A stretch of 64,000 nt of DNA from an uncultured Bryobacterales bacterium (GCA_951813605.1 OX638379.1:372001-436000), one strand, 5' to 3'; shown: positions 54,902-64,000, numbered from the stretch's first letter. A program made the numbers and translations. The notes: generated from the sequence alone by a model not told the origin.

Positions 54902-55435
54902 ATGGAGCACGAAGGAATCACCATTTGGCTGACTGGACTGTCTGGGTCCGGCAAGTCTACCATCGCGAACCTGCTGGCAAAGCGCCTGAGGGCGGGCGGC
55001 GCCAAGGTCGAGATACTGGACGGCGATGTCATCCGGACGAACCTTTCCAAGGGTCTCGGATTCAGCAAGGTGGATCGCGACACCAACATCCGGCGGATCG
55101 GATTCGTTTGCAGGCTGCTTTCGCGCAACGGTGTAATTGTGATTGCGGCTGCCATCTCCCCTTACAAGAGCCTGCGTGATGAAGTCCGCGCGACGACTAC
55201 GAATTTCGTGGAAGTGTTCACGGACTGCGATTTCGACACGTTGGTCAAGCGAGATGTGAAGGGCCTCTACAAGAAGGCACTGGCCGGCTTGATCAAGAAC
55301 TTCACAGGCGTGTCGGATCCCTACGAGGCCCCGACAAGCCCGGAGGTCCGGACAGATTCCAGCAGGCAAATGCCCGGGGAGTCTGTGGGCTCCGTTTGGG
55401 ACTACCTAGTCGGGGCCGGACTGCTCAAGCTTTGA
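54902..55435 (+). CDS. cysC: Adenylyl-sulfate kinase
   Basis: Phosphorylates APS to PAPS. About 177 residues with the P-loop ITIWLTGLSGSGKSTIANLL, then EILDGDVIRTNLSKGLGFSK, the DRDTNIRRIGFV motif and AAISPYKSLRDEVR. GLYKKALAGLIKNFTGVSDP and PYEAPTSPEV follow, as in other CysC. The frame allows a TTG at 54854 but ATG at 54902 starts right before the first strand and is preferred. The gene is third in the sat-cysH-cysC transcript. Because cysH looks APS-specific, PAPS made here should serve sulfotransferases such as that at 16661-17389. Confidence 0.92.
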   Translation: MEHEGITIWLTGLSGSGKSTIANLLAKRLRAGGAKVEILDGDVIRTNLSKGLGFSKVDRDTNIRRIGFVCRLLSRNGVIVIAAAISPYKSLRDEVRATTTNFVEVFTDCDFDTLVKRDVKGLYKKALAGLIKNFTGVSDPYEAPTSPEVRTDSSRQMPGESVGSVWDYLVGAGLLKL

Positions 55436-55540
55436 CTGTCCCGGAGTCTTCCAGGCCGGCAGGTTACGCGGCCACGCCGTTCTTTGGCGCGCATTCGAGA
55501 TGGGATTCTGCCTGCGGGCCATGCGGCCGCGGTCCGTCCA

Positions 55541-55569
55541 TTGACACTTTCCCTCGCCAGTTGTATTCT
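55541..55569 (+). promoter_or_regulatory. Sigma-70-type promoter for the TonB-dependent receptor
   Basis: TTGACA at 55541-55546, a 17-base spacer, and TATTCT at 55564-55569. Position is about 100 bases ahead of the ATG at 55673, which also has GGGGAGG before it. It is the best -35/-10 pair I saw in the window. Confidence 0.75.
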
Positions 55570-55672
55570 TGGACTGTTTCGGAGATCCGAGGCGTAAACG
55601 ATGCCGGGGGCTTGGCAACGACGGGGGCAATTGCAAACCGCCAGGCAAGTCCGGCAAGGGGAGGATACGAGT

Positions 55673-58600
55673 ATGATTCGTACGGTTTGTTCTGCTTTTT
55701 CGCGCAAGGGCTTGGTTTTTTCCTTGATCGGGCTGGTCTGCCTGCTGACCCTTCTCGCAGCGGTGGCTCCTGCTCAGGTGTCGACTGCTTCGATCAATGG
55801 CACCGTCCGGGATGCCACCGGTGCGGTGGTGCCTGAGGCCGACCTTATACTGCAAAACGTCGAGACGGGCGTCGAGCGTCGCAGCGCCAGCAATTCGGTG
55901 GGCGTTTACAACTTTGTGAGCCTCGCTCCCGGGATCTACGTTCTGTCAGCCAGCAGGGAGGGGTTCCGGACCAGTTCGCTCCAGCCCTTCACGTTGGCGG
56001 TCAATCAAACGGCGACCTTGGACTTCGCTCTCGAGGTTGGCGCGGTCGCTGAGACGGTGACGGTGGAGGCGGTGGGCGCCGAAGTGCAGAGCTCTACAGC
56101 GGAGCTGGGCTCCGTGATGGCCGAGAACCAAGTAGTGGACCTCCCGCTCAATGGCAGGAACTTTACCCAGCTGTTGACGCTGACTCCCGGAGCCTCGCCC
56201 ATCAGCACCGCGCAGAACAGGGGCGGCTTCGGCAGTTCGGCAATCGGCGAGTTCGCGTATCCGGCGATGAACGGCCAGAGCAATCGAAGCAACTTCTTCC
56301 TGACGGACGGAGTGATCAACCATGGCTCTTCAGTGAGCACTTACGCCACGCCCCCGATCATCGACGCGATCCAGGAGTTCAAGGTCCAGACCCACAACGA
56401 CCAAGCGGAATTCGGCCAGGGGACGGGAGGCATCGTGAACGTTGTCACCAAGTCAGGGACGAATCAGCTGCACGGCACCCTGTGGGAGTTCATGCGCAAC
56501 GACAACCTCGACGCGAGGAACTTCTTCCGCAAGACTGTCGTGCCCCTCTCCCAGAACATGTACGGGGCGACAGTCGGCGGCCCGGCCGTCCGCAACAAGA
56601 CGTTCTACTTCTTCGCGTGGCAGGGATTCAAGAGGCGCACGCCCGCGAACCGCCTGTACCGCGTTCCGACAGACGCGAATCTGGCGGGAGACCACAGCGA
56701 CTGGCCGGCCCAGATCTACGACCCTCAATCGACGCGCGAAGACGCCGCGACCGGCACCTTCATCCGTGACCCGTTCGCGAGCAACATGATCCCGCAGAGC
56801 CGGCTCGATTCGGGATTCGTTAACTACGCGCAAACAACGATACCCAAGCCGATCGCTACAGGCGTGGCCGACCGCAACCAGCTCGACACGACAAATTCGT
56901 CGTTGGACCAGGACGAGTTCAATGTCCGAGGAGATCACAACTTCAGCGCGAAGGACATGGTGTGGGGACGGGCTAGCTGGTCGGACCTTGGCCAGACGGG
57001 GTCCGCAGGCCGGCAAGGGCTCGGAAGCTTTGTGAATTTGAGGACGTTGAACATCGGGGCCAGCTGGGTCCATACGTTCAGCCCGACGAGCATCCTTCAG
57101 TTCCAGTTCGGGCGGACGACCATCAACCGCGACACGGGCAGCGAGTTCACTAGCGACGTGGACCCCACGAGCTTCGGCTTCGAGCCGCTATTCTGCTGCA
57201 GCTTCAGGAGCGCACTGGCCCTGACGCCGTCCGTCAGCGTGGCACAGTTCTTCGGTGGCGGCGAGCGCGTCGCCAACAACCGCACTTCCGACATCTATGC
57301 GTACAAAGGGAACTTCACCAAGATCCTCGGCAACCACCAACTGAAGTTCGGCGCCGAGTACAGCACGAACCGCCATTTCGGCGTGACGAACGATCACAAC
57401 GTGGCGTTTGTCCCGGCGAACACTGCAAACCCGCAAACCAACACAGGAGGCAGCCCGCTGGCTTCGTGGCTGCTCAACGTGCCCAACAATGCGGGGCGCC
57501 GTGACTTCTTCAAGCGCCTGCACCGCGGCGCGATCGGCGGCTTCTACATGCAGGACAACTGGAAGGTCACGCCGAAGCTGACGGTCAACATCGGCTTGCG
57601 ATACGACCGGACATGGAGTCCCAGGGTTGGCTCCTACGACGACAAGGGCATTTTCGCCGGGACTCCCGACTTCGAGCGGGTCCACGGCGGCCTATATGTC
57701 ATCCAGGCGAAGCCGGATTCGTGTGCAGCCCTGAGGGCGGCACCGTGTATACCGACCCCGGACGGAAGCTTGCCCGACGAAGTCCGCGTGTCCCCCACAC
57801 AGAGGCTGATCGAGGATTGGACAGATAACTGGCAGCCGCGGGTCGGAATCGCGTATCGAGTGAGCGACCGCACTGCGATTCGCATGTCGGGCGGCATCTT
57901 CTATGACAGCTGGGCCGGAATGAACCAGATGATGCAGGCTCAGGGCCATACCTGGCCGGATGTCGGCCAGCAGCAGTCAGGCAACCTCAACACGCCGACG
58001 AGCGCCAACCCGGTTCCCGGCGTCTCGGGAAAGAATCCGTTCCCGGCCGGCCTGCTGCCCGGTCCGACACCCTTCAACCGGGTGGCATGGTACGCAGATC
58101 CGAGCGTCAAGAATCAGTACTCGATGCAGTGGAATTTCGGCCTCCAGCACCAGTTGACGAGTGATACCCTGATTTCCGCCAACTACGTAGGATCGGCGAA
58201 TCGCCGGGCTCCGCTCGATCATTTCTACAACACGGCAATGACCCCCGGGCCTGGGGATCCAGCTGAGCGCAGCCCTTATCCGTTCATCGTGCCGACCTTC
58301 TGGCAGCGAAGCGTGGGGCGCGCCAACTACAACGCATTCCAGTTCCAATTGACGAAGCGAGCGAGAGGATTCACCTACATGGTGAATTACACGTGGTCCA
58401 AGACCATCAACCTGGCCTGCGACGGCTGGTACAACGTCGAAGGGTGCTCCACCCAAACGCCGTACGACCATTACCGTGACAAGGGCGTGGCTGGCCACGA
58501 CTTGACACACATGTTCAACTTCAACTGGGTGTACCGCATCCCGATCGGACAGGGCATGAAGTCGACCGGCAGCAAGGCCCTCGACCATCTCATCGGCAAC

Positions 58601-59044
58601 TGGCAGATCAATGGCATCGCGAACTTGTACTCGGGACGCCCCTACCACATCAATGTCAGCGGCGACATCGCCAACACCCGCAACCGGAACGGCTACATGC
58701 GAGCGGACCAATTCGGAGACCCGCATCTAAGCAACCCCACCCCCTCGCGATGGTTCAACACTGAGGCGTTCGCCGCGCCTGCGCCCTTCACATTCGGCAA
58801 CTCGGGTCGGCACGCCTTGCGATCCGACGGAGTGACTAATTTCGACCTCTCCCTATTCCGCGACTTCGACTTGCCTGGAAGGGAGGGCATGAAGCTGCAG
58901 TTCCGCGCTGAGGCTTTCAACGCGTTCAACCACGCGGACTTCAACATACCGGTCCAAAACTTGAGCAGCAGCAACTTCGGCGTCGTCACTTCGACTCAGC
59001 GGCGGGCCCGCCAGTTCCAGCTGGGCCTCAAGCTGATCTTCTAG
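55673..59044 (+). CDS. Oar-like TonB-dependent receptor with carboxypeptidase-regulatory domain
   Basis: A 1,123-residue outer-membrane protein. After a signal peptide (FSRKGLVFSLIGLVCLLTLL ending APAQ) comes an N-terminal carboxypeptidase-regulatory-like Ig fold (about 35-120: STASINGTVRDATGAVVPEA) and a plug domain (about 125-260: VDLPLNGRNFTQLLTLTPGA and EFGQGTGGIVNVVTKSGTNQ). The rest is a beta-barrel with many Tyr/Asn/Gly strand motifs, ending FQLGLKLIF, where the final Phe is the usual Bam recognition residue. This large class is a hallmark of acidobacteria and is thought to import oligomers or move surface proteins. The ATG at 55673 has GGGGAGG upstream; the frame from 55601 is not used. 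Confidence 0.93.
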   Translation: MIRTVCSAFSRKGLVFSLIGLVCLLTLLAAVAPAQVSTASINGTVRDATGAVVPEADLILQNVETGVERRSASNSVGVYNFVSLAPGIYVLSASREGFRTSSLQPFTLAVNQTATLDFALEVGAVAETVTVEAVGAEVQSSTAELGSVMAENQVVDLPLNGRNFTQLLTLTPGASPISTAQNRGGFGSSAIGEFAYPAMNGQSNRSNFFLTDGVINHGSSVSTYATPPIIDAIQEFKVQTHNDQAEFGQGTGGIVNVVTKSGTNQLHGTLWEFMRNDNLDARNFFRKTVVPLSQNMYGATVGGPAVRNKTFYFFAWQGFKRRTPANRLYRVPTDANLAGDHSDWPAQIYDPQSTREDAATGTFIRDPFASNMIPQSRLDSGFVNYAQTTIPKPIATGVADRNQLDTTNSSLDQDEFNVRGDHNFSAKDMVWGRASWSDLGQTGSAGRQGLGSFVNLRTLNIGASWVHTFSPTSILQFQFGRTTINRDTGSEFTSDVDPTSFGFEPLFCCSFRSALALTPSVSVAQFFGGGERVANNRTSDIYAYKGNFTKILGNHQLKFGAEYSTNRHFGVTNDHNVAFVPANTANPQTNTGGSPLASWLLNVPNNAGRRDFFKRLHRGAIGGFYMQDNWKVTPKLTVNIGLRYDRTWSPRVGSYDDKGIFAGTPDFERVHGGLYVIQAKPDSCAALRAAPCIPTPDGSLPDEVRVSPTQRLIEDWTDNWQPRVGIAYRVSDRTAIRMSGGIFYDSWAGMNQMMQAQGHTWPDVGQQQSGNLNTPTSANPVPGVSGKNPFPAGLLPGPTPFNRVAWYADPSVKNQYSMQWNFGLQHQLTSDTLISANYVGSANRRAPLDHFYNTAMTPGPGDPAERSPYPFIVPTFWQRSVGRANYNAFQFQLTKRARGFTYMVNYTWSKTINLACDGWYNVEGCSTQTPYDHYRDKGVAGHDLTHMFNFNWVYRIPIGQGMKSTGSKALDHLIGNWQINGIANLYSGRPYHINVSGDIANTRNRNGYMRADQFGDPHLSNPTPSRWFNTEAFAAPAPFTFGNSGRHALRSDGVTNFDLSLFRDFDLPGREGMKLQFRAEAFNAFNHADFNIPVQNLSSSNFGVVTSTQRRARQFQLGLKLIF

Positions 59045-59069
59045 CCGGCACCGTTTTCCGCCGAGCATT

Positions 59070-59109
59070 AATCGGTCGAGAGCCGTCTTTGCGGCTCTCG
59101 ACCGATTTT
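59070..59109 (+). terminator. Strong rho-independent terminator
   Basis: A perfect 16-pair stem (59070-59085 with 59092-59107), loop TCTTTG, followed by further T residues. It lies 26 bases after the receptor stop and can terminate the transcript; in the reverse sense an A-run precedes, so it is mainly unidirectional. Confidence 0.85.
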
Positions 59110-59515
59110 CAGGGAACGGATTTTCGCAAGTTAGGAATACTCCCGTGCTAGGCTACCGTTCGCCCTGGCCCAAGCATGAGCGGACGCCAATGCCGACTCT
59201 CCGAGAGGTTCCTGCCGATTTCCGCCCGGCTGTTTCTTGCGGACCGGGCCTCCCGTTCGAGACCGTATCACGCGGAACCGACGGTGGCGATTCCCAATCG
59301 GCTTCCAGTGCGTGCGGCCGATCTCGCGGTCGAAGCGCTGGCCGCAGTTTTCCAAGGATGTCTTGATTGCGCCGCGTGTTGCGAAGGCGACTGACGTCGC
59401 CGACAGATCTCGAGACAGGCGTGCTGATAGCGCAGGGCGGGGAACCCAGGATCGCCTAAACGAACGCTCAGCGCACGTTTCCCCGCGAGCTTGCGCGCGG
59501 CCCGCTGGACATCGA
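59110..59515. other. Intergenic stretch between convergent genes
   Basis: About 400 bases between the receptor terminator and the end of the antiporter gene. No gene supported on either strand. Confidence 0.5.
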
Positions 59516-60556
59516 CTACGCTCCCGGCAGTCCTTCGGGGAGCAGGTAATACCCGGCCACAATGTATATGCAATACGACACTAGCAGGACGTACCCAAAC
59601 CCCCGACGCAACGCGTCTCTCGATACAAAGATACCGATCCGGAATACGACGAGAATGAAGAGCATGGCCGGGAAGAGCACCGAGAAGAAGTTGCCGCCAG
59701 CGTGCAGGCCGACCGGCGTGACTGCGGCCGAGGCTCCGGCGACGAAGAGCACGTTCAGAATGTCGGCTCCGATCACGTTTCCCACCGCCAGCTCGCCATG
59801 ACCGCGCCGGGCCGCCGTCACTGCGGTCACCAGTTCCGGCAAGGAGGTGCCGAACGCGACCAGCGTGGCGGCAATGACGCTTTCCGGCACGGATAGCCTC
59901 ATTGCAGCCTCGGTCACTCCGGGGATCACCACATGGGCGGAAATGACCACGAGCGCCAGCGCGACGACCAGCTTGAGCAGCGTAAGCCAGGGGGAGCCCT
60001 GTCCGGAATCTTCGCTGGCTTCGGTCTCTGCCCTCTGCTGGCCGGCCCATCTCACCGAAACGTAGAGGTAGGCCGCGAGAAGCACCAGCAGCAAGAATCC
60101 ACTTTGCTGTGAAAGGCGGCCTCCCTCGCCAAATGTTTGCCCTATGCGACTCCAAGGAACGATGAGTAGCACTAGGAGGACCCCAGCGCCTAGTTGGATC
60201 CATCCTTGTCGGTTGACGATCTTCGGGTCGAGTCGCAGCGGTGCGATCAGGCAGGCCAAGCCGAGAATCAGGCCCGTATCGGCGATCACCGAACCGACGG
60301 CGTTGCCCAGCGCCAAGCCAGGGGCCCCCTGCACTGCCGCCAACACTGAGACGGCGGCCTCCGGCGCGGTCGTGCCCAAGCTGACGACCGTGGCCCCGAC
60401 CACCATCGGGGGAATGCGGAGTGTGTCTGAAAGGCCGACCGCCTGATCCACAAGCATGTCCGCGGCCTTGCCGAGAACGAGTAGCGATATCGCGATGCTA
60501 GCTAGTAGAAGTGACCAATGGACCTGCGAGAAAAAATGCGCGAGGGCGTCGTCCAT
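59516..60556 (-). CDS. Calcium/sodium antiporter (CaCA family, YrbG-like)
   Basis: A 346-residue inner-membrane protein of about ten helices in two inverted halves. The paired alpha-repeats with ion-binding acidic residues are LGTTAPEAAVSVLAAVQGAP plus ALGNAVGSVIADTG in the first half, and FGTSLPELVTAVTAARRGHG plus AVGNVIGADILNVL in the second, both bearing the essential Glu. A polar loop (about 175-190, QQRAETEASEDSGQGS) joins the halves. The family exchanges Na+ or H+ for Ca2+. The gene is divergent from the cytochrome-containing protein. ATG at 60556. Confidence 0.94.
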   Translation of the reverse strand: MDDALAHFFSQVHWSLLLASIAISLLVLGKAADMLVDQAVGLSDTLRIPPMVVGATVVSLGTTAPEAAVSVLAAVQGAPGLALGNAVGSVIADTGLILGLACLIAPLRLDPKIVNRQGWIQLGAGVLLVLLIVPWSRIGQTFGEGGRLSQQSGFLLLVLLAAYLYVSVRWAGQQRAETEASEDSGQGSPWLTLLKLVVALALVVISAHVVIPGVTEAAMRLSVPESVIAATLVAFGTSLPELVTAVTAARRGHGELAVGNVIGADILNVLFVAGASAAVTPVGLHAGGNFFSVLFPAMLFILVVFRIGIFVSRDALRRGFGYVLLVSYCIYIVAGYYLLPEGLPGA

Positions 60557-60656
60557 CCCAAACTACGAGTCTACCGAATACCCCACGTTCATTCGTCGGG
60601 CCGAGTTAATGGCGGTATTTCGCATTACAATACTGGGCGGGAAGGCCACGGGATCG

Positions 60657-63600
60657 ATGGACGGGGGAGTGCGATTGCTCGGAGTTGGATTGCTGGTGAC
60701 GCTGCTTGTGGCGCTGCCCTGCTCGGTGATTGCCGACGAATCGGATCTCGAGCATTTCGAAAAGCGTGTTCGACCGCTGCTCGCGGAGAACTGCTATTCC
60801 TGCCACAGCTCGAAAGCCCCGAGCATATTCGCCGGCCTTCGGCTCGACAGTAGGGCGGGAGTTCTTCGTGGAGGCGACTCGGGTCCGGCCGTCGTGCCGG
60901 GCGACTCGACGGCCAGCCTCTTGGTCCGCGCGGTGCGAGGCGAGGCGAAGACGCTCATGCCGCCGACGGGACGGCTGAACGCTGACCAAATCGCCGATCT
61001 AGTCGCATGGGTCGACGCGGGATCGCCGTGGCCTGACGAGCAATCCCCGGGGCTGCCCGATCCCAGCGAGGCATTCGACCTCGAGCGGCGTCGCAAGGAG
61101 CACTGGGCTTGGCAACCGGTCAACCCGGTTGCCGCGCCAGGCGTCCGTAACGAGGACTGGCCCCAGTCGATGGTTGACCGCTTTGTGCTGGCAAAGCTGG
61201 AGGACCACGGCCTGGAGCCTGCGCCTCCCGCCGATCCGTACACGCTGCTGCGTCGCCTCTCATTCGCGATCACTGGCCTGCCGCCAACATCCCGCGAGAT
61301 CGCGGACTTTCTCGCGGACGAGTCTCCTAGGGCGGTCGAGAGCGCTGTGGAGCGCCTACTCGCCTCGCCGCACTTCGGCGAGCGCTGGGCGCGTCATTGG
61401 ATGGACTTGGTCCGGTATACGGAATCCCACGGAAGCGAGGGCGATCCCGACATCCCGGAGGCGTGGCGCTACCGGGACTATCTCATCCGTGCGCTCAATT
61501 CTGACGTCCCGTACGATCGGCTGATCCGCGAGCACCTAGCCGGAGACCTACTGCCGGAGCCTCGTTACAATCGCGCGCTGGGCCTGAACGAGTCCCTGCT
61601 GGCGACGGCGCATTACCGCATGATCGAGCATGGCTTCCAACCAGTCGACCCTTGGGAAGACCGAGTGAAATGGACCGACAACCAGATCGACGTCTTTTCG
61701 AAAGCCTTCCAAGGCCTCACGGTTTCTTGTGCGCGCTGCCACGATCACAAGTTCGACGCAATCAGCCAGCGCGACTACTACGCTTTGTTCGGCGTCTTTG
61801 CCAGTGCGCGCCCGGTGCAGCGGGCAGTGGACACCCCCGACCTGCTCGGCAAGCACACGAACGAGCTGCGCAGAGCGAAGGAAGGCATTCGCGACACTTT
61901 GGCCTCGCTCTGGTCGGAGGCGGCCGAAAGCTTTCCAGCGATGCTGGCGGACGGAGGCGGTGCGATCTCTCGCGCTCTGGAAACGGCTGCTTGCGAGCCC
62001 GACAGCCCGCTTTATCCGTGGGCCGAGTCGGCTCAGCGACCCGATGCAGAGATCGAGGGCGGTTGGAAGCGCTTGGCTGCAGACTGGGCGCGCCAGCGGA
62101 CCTCTCGCGAGCACTTCAACGAGAATGAATTCCAAGCAATCTGGAAGCCTTCCCAAGACTTCTCAGGATGGAAGCGCTTAGGTACGGGCCTTGCAGACGC
62201 ACCCCTGGCGGCAGGCGGTTTCTCCATCGTGCCGAAGGGTGACCGTGTGGTTGAGGGCATTTACGGCCCGGGCGTCCACAGCGGCCTGCTCTCGAGGCGG
62301 CACAACGGAGTGCTGCAGACTCCGCGCTTCACCATCGACACGGACTACATCAGTTTTCTCGTGCAGGGTTCGGGGTTCAGCTTCGTCCGGCTAATCGTCG
62401 AGAACTACGCTGTACCTCGCGCCGGAATCTATTGGCAGCGCTATTCCCCAAAGAAGGACGAGCCCGTTTGGGCCGGATGGGAGACGAGCTACTGGAAGGG
62501 ATTCAGCGCGTATCTCGAATTCGCCACCATGCAGGATTCGACGAACTTCGCGCTCGACCGCGAAGATTCGCTCAAGAGACCGCGACCGGAGCCCGCGGGG
62601 GACGGCCGATCGCATTTCGGTGCCTTGGCCATAGCGTTTCACGACAAGGATGTCAAGCCAAAGCCAATTGACACCGCGATCTCCTACCTGCTCGAGGAAG
62701 ACGCGCCCGCGAGTGCGGAGGGGCTTGCCGGGCTTTACGCCGATCGACTGCGTGAAGCCGTGCGCGCTTGGCGCCACGGTGCGCTGACGCCTGGCCAAGC
62801 CGCTTATCTCGACTATTTCGTGCGGCACGAATTGGTGCCTGCTTCGCTGGGAGTGTCGAAACGCCTGGACCGCTTGGTCGCGGCATACCGCGATCTGGAG
62901 GAGGCTGTCCCTGTATACCGTCGGTCGCCTAGCGTGCTAAACGAGGAGGGCCCTGATCAGCCGCTTCTAGTCCGAGGCAACCACAAGGTGTTTGGCGACC
63001 CAGTGCCGCGTCGCTACTTGACAGCATTAGGTGGCGAGCCCTATAGCGATCCCGGGACGACTCGCCTCCGCCTGGCGGAACAGGTCGCTGATTCGCGGAA
63101 TCCGCTGACGGCACGCGTGATGGTCAATCGAGTTTGGCGGCATTTGTTCGGCCGTGGCCTCGTAGCGACGGTCGACAATTTCGGGCGCGTCGGGAATCCA
63201 CCGTCACACCCCGAATTGCTGGATTTTCTGGCGGACCGGTTCGTCGCGGACGGATGGTCGATCAAGAACTTGATCCGAAGGCTCGTGCTGACCTCCACCT
63301 ACCAGCTCGCGAGCGAACCTTCCGAACTCGCGTTGCGTATCGATCCCGGGAACGAACTCCTTCAGCACATGCCGGTCCAGCGATTGGAAGGCGAAGCGAT
63401 CCGGGACAGCTTGCTCGCGGTTTCGGGACGATTGGACTCCAAGGTCCTCGGACCGTCGGTAAACGTCTACTACGGGTTCGCGAAGGGCAAGACCAAGGGG
63501 GACCGGGTCAAGGGGCCGCTCGATGGCGCCGGGCGCCGGAGCGTCTACCAAGAGATCCGGCGGAACGCGCACAATCCGTTCTTGGAGGTCTTTGACCAGC

Positions 63601-63902
63601 CCAAGCCATCGTCTACTCGCGGCCAAAGGGACTCGACGAATGTGCCCGCCCAATCGCTGACGATGCTGAACAGCCCGCTGGTCCTCGCCCAGGCGGACCT
63701 CTGGGGACAGCGGCTTGCAGGAATGGACGGGCCCGCTTCCGACACGGTCAAGGGCATGTTTCTAAGCGCGCTCGGGCGGCCTCCGCTGCCGCTGGAGCTG
63801 GATCGCAGCCTGGGCTACCTCGGTGACAATGCAGACGCCGCCTCTTGGTCGAACCTCGCACATGCGATCTTCAATCTCAAGGAGTTCCTGTACGTCCGTT
63901 AG
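60657..63902 (+). CDS. DUF1549/DUF1553 protein with two heme-binding motifs
   Basis: A large exported protein, about 1,081 residues. Signal peptide VRLLGVGLLVTLLVALPCSV, then an N-terminal cytochrome c-like domain with CYSCH (Cys46, Cys49, His50) and LMPPTGRLNADQIADLVAWV. DUF1549 follows (about 145-350, with FGERWARHWMDLVRYTESHG) and includes a second heme motif CARCHDHKFD. A middle beta-domain (about 500-650) may bind carbohydrate. DUF1553 (about 760-1020) has RNPLTARVMVNRVWRHLFGR and GNPPSHPELLDFLADRFV. Such proteins are usually paired with DUF1501 genes and abundant in planctomycetes and acidobacteria; their function is unresolved. ATG at 60657 gives the best signal peptide; ATG at 60609 is an alternative. 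Confidence 0.92.
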   Translation: MDGGVRLLGVGLLVTLLVALPCSVIADESDLEHFEKRVRPLLAENCYSCHSSKAPSIFAGLRLDSRAGVLRGGDSGPAVVPGDSTASLLVRAVRGEAKTLMPPTGRLNADQIADLVAWVDAGSPWPDEQSPGLPDPSEAFDLERRRKEHWAWQPVNPVAAPGVRNEDWPQSMVDRFVLAKLEDHGLEPAPPADPYTLLRRLSFAITGLPPTSREIADFLADESPRAVESAVERLLASPHFGERWARHWMDLVRYTESHGSEGDPDIPEAWRYRDYLIRALNSDVPYDRLIREHLAGDLLPEPRYNRALGLNESLLATAHYRMIEHGFQPVDPWEDRVKWTDNQIDVFSKAFQGLTVSCARCHDHKFDAISQRDYYALFGVFASARPVQRAVDTPDLLGKHTNELRRAKEGIRDTLASLWSEAAESFPAMLADGGGAISRALETAACEPDSPLYPWAESAQRPDAEIEGGWKRLAADWARQRTSREHFNENEFQAIWKPSQDFSGWKRLGTGLADAPLAAGGFSIVPKGDRVVEGIYGPGVHSGLLSRRHNGVLQTPRFTIDTDYISFLVQGSGFSFVRLIVENYAVPRAGIYWQRYSPKKDEPVWAGWETSYWKGFSAYLEFATMQDSTNFALDREDSLKRPRPEPAGDGRSHFGALAIAFHDKDVKPKPIDTAISYLLEEDAPASAEGLAGLYADRLREAVRAWRHGALTPGQAAYLDYFVRHELVPASLGVSKRLDRLVAAYRDLEEAVPVYRRSPSVLNEEGPDQPLLVRGNHKVFGDPVPRRYLTALGGEPYSDPGTTRLRLAEQVADSRNPLTARVMVNRVWRHLFGRGLVATVDNFGRVGNPPSHPELLDFLADRFVADGWSIKNLIRRLVLTSTYQLASEPSELALRIDPGNELLQHMPVQRLEGEAIRDSLLAVSGRLDSKVLGPSVNVYYGFAKGKTKGDRVKGPLDGAGRRSVYQEIRRNAHNPFLEVFDQPKPSSTRGQRDSTNVPAQSLTMLNSPLVLAQADLWGQRLAGMDGPASDTVKGMFLSALGRPPLPLELDRSLGYLGDNADAASWSNLAHAIFNLKEFLYVR

Positions 63903-63969
63903 AGCATCCGCTTCGCTACCTCGGTGGGGCGCGAACGGACGCCCGCCATGAGTGCTTCCGGAGGTGCCG

Positions 63970-64000
63970 ATGCGCGAGCGCGGTGGCCGATACTGGGAGT
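63970..64000 (+). CDS. Possible start of a downstream gene (cut by window edge)
   Basis: ATG at 63970 is preceded by GGAGGT four bases upstream and opens a frame (MRERGGRYWE) that runs off the window. It would follow the DUF1549/DUF1553 gene, where a DUF1501 gene is commonly found, but too little is visible to identify it. Confidence 0.25.
   Translation, partial: MRERGGRYWE

Noticed and set aside
59268..60203. Long minus-strand frame overlapping the antiporter gene
   Set aside because: It is out of frame with a clear CaCA antiporter and is Arg/Gly-rich like other GC-driven shadow frames.
1..64000. Search for tRNA, rRNA, tmRNA, SRP RNA and RNase P RNA
   Set aside because: Reading the intergenic stretches on both strands gave no T-loop consensus or other conserved RNA signature. 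A covariance-model scan would be decisive and was not possible here.

Overview
The window is GC-rich chromosomal DNA from a bacterium that most resembles an acidobacterium of the Solibacter/Bryobacter group. Three things point there: a C-terminal module at about 48000-48700 of the type known as TIGR03437, first described in Solibacter; an Oar-like carboxypeptidase-regulatory/TonB-dependent receptor of 1,123 residues at 55673-59044; and a mix of exported sulfatases, Gfo/Idh/MocA oxidoreductases with twin-arginine signals and a DUF1549/DUF1553 cytochrome protein. This assignment is inference from gene content. I found no rRNA, tRNA, CRISPR array or intact mobile element.

Layout. 1-8.4 kb (minus strand): a truncated sulfatase, a TonB-like protein, a Gfo/Idh/MocA oxidoreductase, a membrane-anchored PQQ-type beta-propeller, NAD synthetase (nadE), a decayed gene and an exported TPR protein. 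8.4-20.3 kb: a small duplicated-motif protein, a serine hydrolase fused to a NamZ-type muramidase, a second Gfo/Idh/MocA oxidoreductase, serS, a family 2 glycosyltransferase, a sulfotransferase-like protein and an NHLRC2-like thioredoxin/NHL protein. 20.6-30.3 kb: acyl-CoA synthetase, POTRA protein, DUF3592 protein, SGNH hydrolase, priA, and a minus-strand ruvX-mltG-hypothetical cluster. 30.3-43 kb: sulfatase, D-xylonate dehydratase-type enzyme, mannonate dehydratase-like enzyme, UDP-xylose synthase-like epimerase, surE, tlyA, nadK, an atypical Nramp-like transporter and an intradiol dioxygenase. 43-52.8 kb: two sulfatases, an SDR, an IS30-family relic, a TIGR01777 epimerase, a sugar dehydrogenase and an rfbD-like reductase. 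52.9-64 kb: a sat-cysH-cysC sulfate-activation operon, the large TonB-dependent receptor with a clear promoter and terminator, a Ca2+/Na+ antiporter and a two-heme-motif DUF1549/DUF1553 protein.

How the genes fit together. Four sulfatases, sugar-acid dehydratases, exported oxidoreductases and the outer-membrane receptor suggest growth on sulfated or uronic-acid-rich polysaccharides. The sulfate operon encodes an APS-type reductase next to an APS kinase, so PAPS from CysC is likely used for sulfation rather than reduction. NamZ-AmiE, MltG and the SGNH hydrolase deal with cell wall or esters.

About a fifth of the window is not assigned to genes. Two of the empty stretches hold recognisable broken genes (an unknown family at 6213-7142 and an IS30 transposase at 45600-46530), so gene decay is under way. 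No obviously novel multi-gene defence or biosynthetic system was found. The most unusual items are the fused AmiE-NamZ enzyme, the operator/leaderless promoter arrangement before sat, and the Nramp homologue lacking the metal-binding motifs.
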